Translations under genes and position numbers: made by a program
Shown: positions 52,901 through 61,900 of the stretch, piece by piece
Layout of the letters: the number at the start of each line of letters is the position of its first letter
How positions within the stretch are numbered: the first letter of the stretch is position 1
The notes under the pieces: generated by a model
Database searches by the model: none
The model's input: the letters and a program-made list of their open reading frames with translations, nothing else
What the model was told of the DNA's origin: nothing
From: Cardinalis cardinalis
Lineage: Eukaryota; Chordata; Aves; Passeriformes; Cardinalidae
NCBI GenBank assembly: GCA_014549065.1
Contig: JACDOX010000003.1
Span: 14,015,877-14,079,876 of the forward strand
DNA: 64,000 nt
Reading direction: 5' to 3'

Positions 52901-55900
52901 CCAGCATTTAACACCTCTGGCAAGTCCCTTAAGATCAGTGAATAGTCAGTGCACTGTTTAAACTCAGAATTATTAAGAAGTTAGGGATGTTAGTTGTGCT
53001 TGCCAATGAAGGTGAAACCCCATGCCAATACACATGAAGTGATGTGAGTGGAGGCCAGTACCACTCCCATCTATTTTCTCATTGCTTGGCTTTCCTGGTC
53101 TCAGTTTCTTTCTCTAAAACCCAAAACATTGCTCTGTACCTTTGCTTTCATAAGCCTTCCCATGCTAAAGCAGTGCTGTGTTTCATTCCTGGCAGAGTAA
53201 GGATGGGAAGAGCCCCCTGCACATGACAGCTGTCCACGGGAGGTTCACGCGCTCGCAGACCCTCATCCAGAACGGTGAGTTTCTGTGAGCCCCTGGAGTG
53301 GCTGTCTGAGAGATCAGGCATGTCCACTGTTGCGTTTGCAGTTGTTCTGGCCCAGAGGGCAGCTCCAGGAACTTCTGCCTTTGAGCTGAGCTGACAGCCC
53401 TCATTCCATCATGCCATCACAACCTGAGATTTCGGTGATTAACAAAATTCCATAATCTTCCAGCTGACAGTGGTCCAGATGATTTACTGAGATTCTTAAC
53501 CTAAAAGCAAGAGTTCAGAGGTGTATTCAGGTCTTTTTTCTGCTGAGAAGGATGCACAATTTTCTAGTTGTCCTCCTTTGGGAGCCCTGGTGTTCTTAGA
53601 GCTCAAACCATTTTTTCTACTCTGCACTCAGCTGTGCTTTTCTCACCTCTCTTTGCTCATCCCTTGCCACTGTCTCCATGAAGTGTTGAATATGCACTCA
53701 GCAGGGAGGAGCAGTGCTACCCTGTTTGTTCTGGCATAGCCAGGATTCCTGATTATCAGTCCTTTTTCAGGCATCTTTATTTGTCCAAGAATACTATAGA
53801 ATATAGCAATTATTCTTGTTGGAGATCTGACAGAGGCCTGTTTCTGAATGACAGAGGTTGCTATTACTGATTCTTTACTTAAGCTTCTCAGTTTGGGCCA
53901 CTACCCGAGACAGGATGGTCTGGGCTTTGTTCATTGGTCGGTTTTTTTTTTGATTTCCAAAATTCCAAGTTGGAATTGAAGTGTGAAATTGTTGGAAATG
54001 GTTGAACAATTGTGCATTAAATGTAATGACACATTTAAACAAGATTTTGTTTTAAAATGGAGGTCTCCAGTAGATCATGCTTCTTTCAGGTCATCATGCA
54101 AATTGTTATCTCTCTCCTGGGATTAAAAAAAAGTAATAATAAAAGGGGATTGGGGCAAAATGCAAGAAACTGTGCTTTACTGCAGTTTTTAATTGTTTAG
54201 TCTAATAGGCTGAGGCTTAGAGCCATTGTTTGCTCACTGTTGGATTTGTGTGTGAAAGGACTGGCAGTTCTTCATCTGCCCTTCATGCCTCTACTCTTCT
54301 TCCACTTACTTGGGTTTCACTTCTTTCTTTCTTTCTTGGTTTTCTGCCCCTCTAATTTTAGTGTTGTACACAGATCTCATTGCAAGTGACTTTATGCCTC
54401 ATTGCCGTGGGAGCTTGGGGAGGAGAGAAATGTCAATGATTTAAAGCAATAGAGTTTCACTCTGCAGTACTTAATGAATTGGCTGACCATGTCTCAATTT
54501 CTGGTTGCTGTCTCTAGCAGCTTGTAGAGGAAGAATGGATTACCTTAAAATTGGAAAACTGCAAGTGTGATACCTTTCTTTAAAAATGAGGAAAAAGAAA
54601 TGCTGGGGAACGTTACATAGGTCAGCCAAAGTGGGCAATATCTTGCATCTATTTCTCAAGAGTAAAAGAAGCTGGAACATCACAGTTCTCTTCTACAGCA
54701 GTTTAATAGGCTTTGTGAACACAGCACAGTTCTGACTTTTCCACGTGCAGTTTCTGTTTGTGGAGACCTCCACTGGTGGGTGTGCTACCCCAGGGAACTT
54801 GTCCAAGCATTTCACTGACCTTTGATTACCATTAAAAAATTAGAAATTAAAAGATTGGAAGGAACCTTGAATATCATCTAGTTGTAGCCTGTCTGTCGTG
54901 GGGAGGGCATGTCTTGTACTAGATTANGTTTCTCAGAGCCTCATCCAGCCTGTCCTTGAACACTTCCAGGAATGGGGAATCCACAGCTTCTCTGGGCATG
55001 TTGTCTAGTGCTTACTAGAGCTCTTCCTGTTGTAATTAAGCCCTGTGAATTATCACCTGTGAATAGTGGACATGCAGTAAATATTACCATATCCTGATGT
55101 TAGCAAGACTTTTTACATGCTTTCAGGAAGCATTCTCACTACAAACCAGCAGAGTATTAAAATACTACAGTNCTAGTGCATAACTGGTTGTAAAACTACA
55201 CTCAGAGATTAGTAATAAATGAATTGTTGTTGAAATGGAAGGTGTAGTGAGGGAGTTTTCAGTTTCCTTCTGGGTCTNGAACTATCCAGTATTTTCATTA
55301 AATGCTTGGATAATGGAATAGAAAATGTGCTTTTAACATTTGGAGAAAAACATTGTAGTTGGAAGAGGCTGTTAGTTTGGCAGAAGGTGGAGTCAGAATG
55401 AAAAATGATCCTGTAGAACTGGAGACGGTTATAATGCAAGTGAAGCAAAAGAAAAGTCACCCACAGAGGCAGGAGTATCAGTTGGACAAGTTCAGAATGG
55501 CAACAGCCAAGTGGGTGGCAGTCTCTTCAGAAGGGATCTGGGGCTTGTAGTGGATCAGAAGGTTGTTGACCACAAGTCAGCAGTGTTGTGGTNCTTAAAG
55601 AAATGGATAATGGATGTCCATGGNGCTGTGCAATGTCCAGGAGTGCANAGATAGGAGTGTAGCCAGCAGGCATGAAGTAATCCTGTTTGCCTAGCTCAGC
55701 ATTGGGAGATNTTAGCTGTAGTACTGGTTTTGGCTTTTGCTTCCACAAGGATGCAGGCCAGCTGGAGAGGACTGGGGGAAAGAGAGAATAGTTGGAGTGC
55801 AGTAAACCTGCCTGGCAAGGAGAGACTGAAAAAGTTACAGTTCTTGGTCCAAAAAGAAAATAGGGACTTGTCTGTAATCTATCTAAAGAAATAATCCATT

Positions 55901-58900
55901 TTTCCTGCTTATGTGAATAAAACACAAGATGCCAGGTTTAAATTGCNAAAGGAAAAGTTCTACATAAGCACTGTTGGCTGTTCTTGTGTAAGATGCACAA
56001 AAAGCACACAGCACATTTGTTTGCAGTGTGTTCCTGATGGCCTCTGGAGTGAACTCTAATTTACATTGTTGTACAGATAAGGCTGAGTGGCAATGCCTTT
56101 ACAAATGAGGGTGCAGTTTCANCAGATTATTTTGTAGTTTATTTCAGGGCACCCATTTGTACTTTTAGATAGGCAGAAAATCCAAATCATGTACCTGACC
56201 TTTGTACATCATCCCATTCCCACCACTCCTCCCCACAACTGCAGGTGGAGAGGGAGATGCAAGTGCTGCTGCCAGACCATGGCTGACAGCTGAGAGCTTG
56301 CTGTGTGCTGGTCCTTGCTTTGGGAATTTCAGTGTCTCTGTGGCTAAGAGAGCAGCTCGGGGCTGCTGATGGTGCTAAGACAAACAGCACTTGTGGTGCC
56401 TGGTTCATGCTGAATTTTTCAGTGTTAATCTGTATGAAAATCTCTTCTGCAGGAGGGGAAATTGACTGTGTAGATAAGGATGGTAACACCCCTCTGCACG
56501 TGGCTGCAAGATACGGACACGAGCTTTTGATCAACACCCTCATAACCAGCGGAGCCGATACTGCCAAGTAGGTGCCTCAAGTGGAGCTGTTTGTAAGGAT
56601 CAAGTGTCGTGTCCAATGCCTGGAAACACAACTGCTTCTGAAGTGGGAAGGTTAAAACTGACAAGCGTAATTGCACTGTACTTCAGTGGGTGACATGAGA
56701 CTGAAATATGAACAATTGGGAAGTGTGCAGGGGAAGCAAACTCTGCTCAGTTCCTGTTGTGCCCCCTTGTGTGATTACAAGTTGTACAAGCACTGCTTCT
56801 TCTCCCTGAAGCATTGATGTGGGACAGTGGGGTTAATGTACATGAAGTAGGGATGTGTGTGTATATATATACACAGAGAGTGCTTGAGTATTGCTTAGTT
56901 ATGCTCAAGTTCCTAGGGTCTGTCAAAAGGAACATAAACACAGGGGTATGAGATCAGGGTAATGCAGTGCCATGAGGGATACCTGTACCAGGTGTTTCAG
57001 AGCAGCATCTGATTTCATGAATGTAAGGTTTTGGAAATTACCTCCACATGTCTCCAAAATAAAATTTTTCTTTTACGTAGAACATACCATAGAAATCGGG
57101 GACTTCTCTTGAACTTACCTAGTTAGGAAACCCTGCTTTCAAATGCAAATGACTGGTTTGAATTTGGGAGAGAATTGCAGCTCTCAGTATTTTGTTTATT
57201 TGCTTGGTGGTGTTTATGCAAGTGACACATTTGCCCATTCTTCTTTGCTAAATACAATTGTCACCCTACAAACTCAGAAGGTGGAACAGATCTTCANTTG
57301 GCATGGATAATGCAATTCCACAGGTTTCAGCTAGTGTCACTGTGTTTTATTAATACAGCCAGCATGAAGATCTTGGTATCTTAACAGAAGTGTAGGTTTT
57401 TCCTCTCTCTTTCTCCAGTACAGTCAGTAGCTGTCTGTTATCTTAAGGTTTTAAGNGAAAATGAGATGCACTGGGATAGCCCACTCCGCTCTTGGAATCA
57501 GGNTTATCCAGTTAGAAATTTCTATTTCACACTTGGGTAACTGGAACATTGATCAAATAAAATACTTTTTCCAGCAGCAGAAATAAGTGAAATAAGAAGT
57601 TGGCTCAGAGATACCAGGCAGATGGAAATGATGCTACTGCCTGTGCTAAATGNGCTTTCAATATGTGCTGCATGTAAATAACTCTGGGTGAGCTCCCCAA
57701 ATAGGTTTAGGAAAGAAAATTCTGCAGCACTGTTCACGACAAGTGCAGACAGCTTGGCCAGGCTTTGAGGCAATGGACTGCAAGGGAAAGTGTGCAAATT
57801 ATGGGAGGAACCAATGTGAACAACACTGCAGAAGTGGGACACTGGCCAGCAAATGTGCAGATAGTGGATTTCAGTGGAAACCAGCCAAAACATCTGCTGG
57901 GTGGAAATCTTGACCAAAAAGATGAATAATTTTGTNTTAGATAACTAGATGGAGGAGGAGGCAGAGGGAAATGGGTGTAGGGATAAACAGCAATATGGAA
58001 TGTCTGATGTTCCCTTAAATAAGTGAATCCATTGCTAGAAAATGCAACCTGTTTGTACAGATGCAGCAGCTCAGTGAAGCTTGCAATGTTTTCTTCAAAG
58101 AACAGGCTGTCAGGTCATCTCTTAATGGATTTACTCTAAGATATCGATGCTGCTAATAGCAAAATTCAAATCTGTACAGCAGCACGAGTCATTGTAGTGA
58201 AGCAGCAAGGAGGACATGTGAAGACAGAGAAAGAATGGGCCTGTGGATTCAAGAAATAATAAATTTTTTGAAAACAAACCCAAATTAGTTAAATACATAT
58301 ATGTGTAAAATCTTGGAGAGAGAACAATATATTTATAAACATCCACATTAATTATTGTCTTAAGCTTCCTTAGTAATTATGATCTATGGTGTCTAGAAAG
58401 ACAAGATCTTTTGTCTTTGGGTCTGTATCTGAAATCCTCTCCCATGACATGATCATACTCTCCCATCCACCAATTGTCTCACAGAAGTGAAGGACTGATA
58501 GGAATCCATCTGCTATTGTTCTGGAGTTTGTATTTTAAAAAAATACAGCTGGAGCAGGCAGTAGATGATAATCTTGTCAAGCTAGTTGTTTTCAGAGGCT
58601 CCATGTTGATGTGCACTTGGAGAACTGCCAGCAGGATAATATTTCTAGAATAACAAGATGCTTTGCACAAAACAATGCTGAGTGAAAGACATCAAGATGT
58701 CCAGATCCAAAAGTGTTCTAAGACAGTGAGCAGTGGCATGCCTAGGGACTGAACTGGCATGATTTCCTGATATTAATTAAAGTTGCTGAGTGCTCAGCTT
58801 GTTTAAAAACGACATGTTTGCCTGATATGGAATTAGACTGATGATAAACAGGCTCAATCTAAAGGCGCCCTTTCTTTTCTTACCATCATGTCTGCTCTGA

Positions 58901-61900
58901 AAGTTTATTGTGTGATTGAAAAGAGGGTCATGTGTTAAAGGGAGGAAAAAGTGAAAGGGGAGATGAGGAGTGTAGCTGGAGCAAATAGGAAAATTAGATT
59001 GTTAGTTCTTAGGCTGTGGAAGAAAACTGTGACATGGCAGCCTAAAGGAAAGTGTGAAGAGCCATCTGCAAAAAAAAAAAGGCAAAAAAAAGATTCAGAA
59101 ATAATATAGAGAAGATTTTGGCATTTACATTTCCNGCAGAATGGCAGTTACTGTATATGTAGCTGGTACAGAAATTTGTGGCTCACTGGGCAATTGTCTC
59201 CAAGCAGTATCTGCTCTTTTACTTCCTCCCCTACCTTGGCTTCACCTGGAATTTTTGCAAACCATCCTGCCACATTCTGTTCAAAGCAAAATGCCAAGAT
59301 TTTGCTGCATCAGAATATTTTTAACTCTCAAGAAGGCTGTTAAGGAAATACAGATAAAAATAATGGCAGGCACCAAGAAAGAATCTTCCTAGAAAAGCAT
59401 GTGAAAGTGTTGCCTTTCTGGAAGGAGCTTTTGATGCGCTGTGTGTGTATGTAACCTGCATTCTCTCACAAGGCTGTTGTCCTTTTCAGGTGTGGGATCC
59501 ACAACATGTTCCCTTTACACTTAGCAGCACTGAATGCCCACTCAGACTGCTGCAGGAAATTGTTGTCATCGGGTGAGTAAATCCCCCAGTGTCCCTGGAA
59601 CTCGAGCAGTGTTTGTCTCTGCTGGTGGCAGCCCCTTTCCATGCTTTGTTGTGAATTACTGTAATGAAAGTGCTGCTGTGTTGGGCTGTGTGGGGCAGTG
59701 CACCANAGCATGCAAGGTTTTCCCAAAGCCNTNCTGGTGCTTCCTGTGTTGTTCATGCCCAAACCTCTTTTCTCCCAGCAAGTTCAGAGAATTTAGACTC
59801 TGGGGAGGGAGGGGATTTAGAACTCCTTTCCAAACTGTAGGAATGGGAGATCCTGTTTTGCTTTGGGGGTTCTCCTTCTTGCCCACCAAAGGAATAATTC
59901 TGAAGGTATCTCCTTGGGGTCTGCACTGGCACAGGGATTTACATCTCACTGATGATGATGATGATGTATTTTGCATGCAGCTAAAGTGTGTTTCTGAATC
60001 TGTAGTTAAGGACTAGCTGCATAAAGCTCTGGGGGCATGAGAGGGAAAATGGGTGGAAGTATAGTGTCAAGAGAAGAGGCTTGGGATCCTCACCAGAGCC
60101 CAAAGCAGAAGCAGCCAGGGCTTGCTTATGAAACCATTTCAAAGGCTCAGTAATCAGTGGCCAAATCCCAAATTCTGCTTTTTCCAGGCAAGAGTTCCTA
60201 TGAGTTAAAAAATCTTGACCCAGATCATATGAGTTTTCTGGAAAACTGCTTCATTACTTAACATGTAAAATGTCCTACAACTACTTTTCCCTCTTAACTT
60301 GAGTCCTGTGGGGTAGAAAAGAAATGTGAAAAATAATTACATACCCTATTATATTGAGACTTGGTGTGCTCTGGCCTTAACCACTAGATATGAAGAGAGA
60401 ACACTCTGGGTGAGCAGAGTTAGCACTGTCAGGCTGTGTCAGGCTGCGGCCTCTGGCCTCGTGCATCTTGATGAATATCCCCNCATGCTGCTGGAAGCCT
60501 CTTCTCANTCTGACCACAACACGCCATGAAAACAGCCCCAGTTCATGTGTAGGCTGACTCTGTGGTCCTTCCTCATGTCTCCATGTTCTCTGTCTTCCTG
60601 TCCTGCTGTCTCAGCCTCCCAGACACCCGTCACAGGCTGCAGACAGGGGTGTGGAGGAGCTGGATGTGGAAATAGGCGCCCGTCACCGTCACAGCTCCTC
60701 TTACAGCGCTGCCAGCGCCAGCAGCTGCGCGCCGTCCCCGTGCCAGCCTCTCTGACTGTGCCTTGCCTTCTGCTTTCTTCCCAACTAACTGATTTTTCTG
60801 TCTCTGCGGTGTTTCCTGTGGTTTAACTAGGACAAAAGTATAGCATAGTGTCCTTGTTTAGTAATGAGCACGTGCTGTCTGCAGGCTTTGACATAGACAC
60901 CCCCGACAGCTTCGGGAGAACGTGCCTGCACGCGGCCGCTGCCGGAGGGTGAGTACCTGCACTGGGGCTGCTCCAAGGCATCCTGGGGACAGCCNCTTGG
61001 GCTGTGCTATCCACAGAGGAGTTTATTGCTGTGCAAGGCAGTCTGATGCCATAATTTGGGTCATTTTAGGCTCTCTTTTGCCGCTGCCCTTGTGTAGCGT
61101 GAGCTGGGTTGATTTGAAGCATGCNTTTCAGGCAGAGGGGAAAACTTTTCATGCCCATGAGAAGGCTGTTTCAGCTTTCAGGCCTCCCTGAGGGCCACAG
61201 CATTCACCAAGGGCCAGCAGTCTCCAGAAGGCATCATTCCCTAGGGANCACCCAGTGAGGAGCAGGAGCTGAAGCTCCTGGCATGCTGCTGGCAGGGGAG
61301 TTACTCCTGGCCTCTATCTCTGGACTGTGTCCTTGTCCAAAAATGCAGCCNTGCAGCAGTGCCCATCAGGTTGCAGCCTTGGAGTCCAAATGTAGTTCAT
61401 CTCCCTCTCTCCCATTTTTCAGGTGCANTAAGTTTCTAAAAGAAAGACTGACAAACCAAAGCAACAACAAAAAAATAACCAAAACCAAACCCTAATCCTC
61501 CAAATTAGAAAGTGAGAAGGCTGCCCCTCTCTCAGGGTGATGCATTCCTGAAAAGTGGTGGAAGGGCAGAAAAGTGAAATTGAAGTGGAAATTGAAATGC
61601 TTCAATTTAAGATGTAAATGTAGCATCCAGTTATTTTAAAAATTTCCAGATAATCCAGTCAGTGAAGTGTTGAGAGGTTAATCTAGCAAAAGGACACAAT
61701 GTTCAGCAAGCATTGAGTTTTGACTCTTCTGTTTGAGTACTTTATGGCTCAGAAGACTGCTGAAATGGAGCCTTGGCTACAGCCCTTGGATTCTCTGTGG
61801 TTATAACAAGCAGAAATGCTCATCCACAGCAAATACTTGGCAGTCATTCTGGAAGTTGCTTTTTCTTCTCACTAGACCAAAATCTGTATCATGGAATTTT

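Larger units (their letters stand above)
53275..56452 (+). other. ANKRD44 intron 9
   Basis: 3,178 bp with canonical ends. It contains two CR1 fragments in opposite orientation (54853-55034 antisense, 55470-55870 sense). The remainder shows no coding sequence. Confidence 0.86.

Noticed and set aside
56453..56572. Apparent stop codon (TAG) right after Ala-Lys in exon 10
   Set aside because: The donor is gtaggt starting one base earlier; exon 11 supplies the last base of the Lys codon and the frame stays open.
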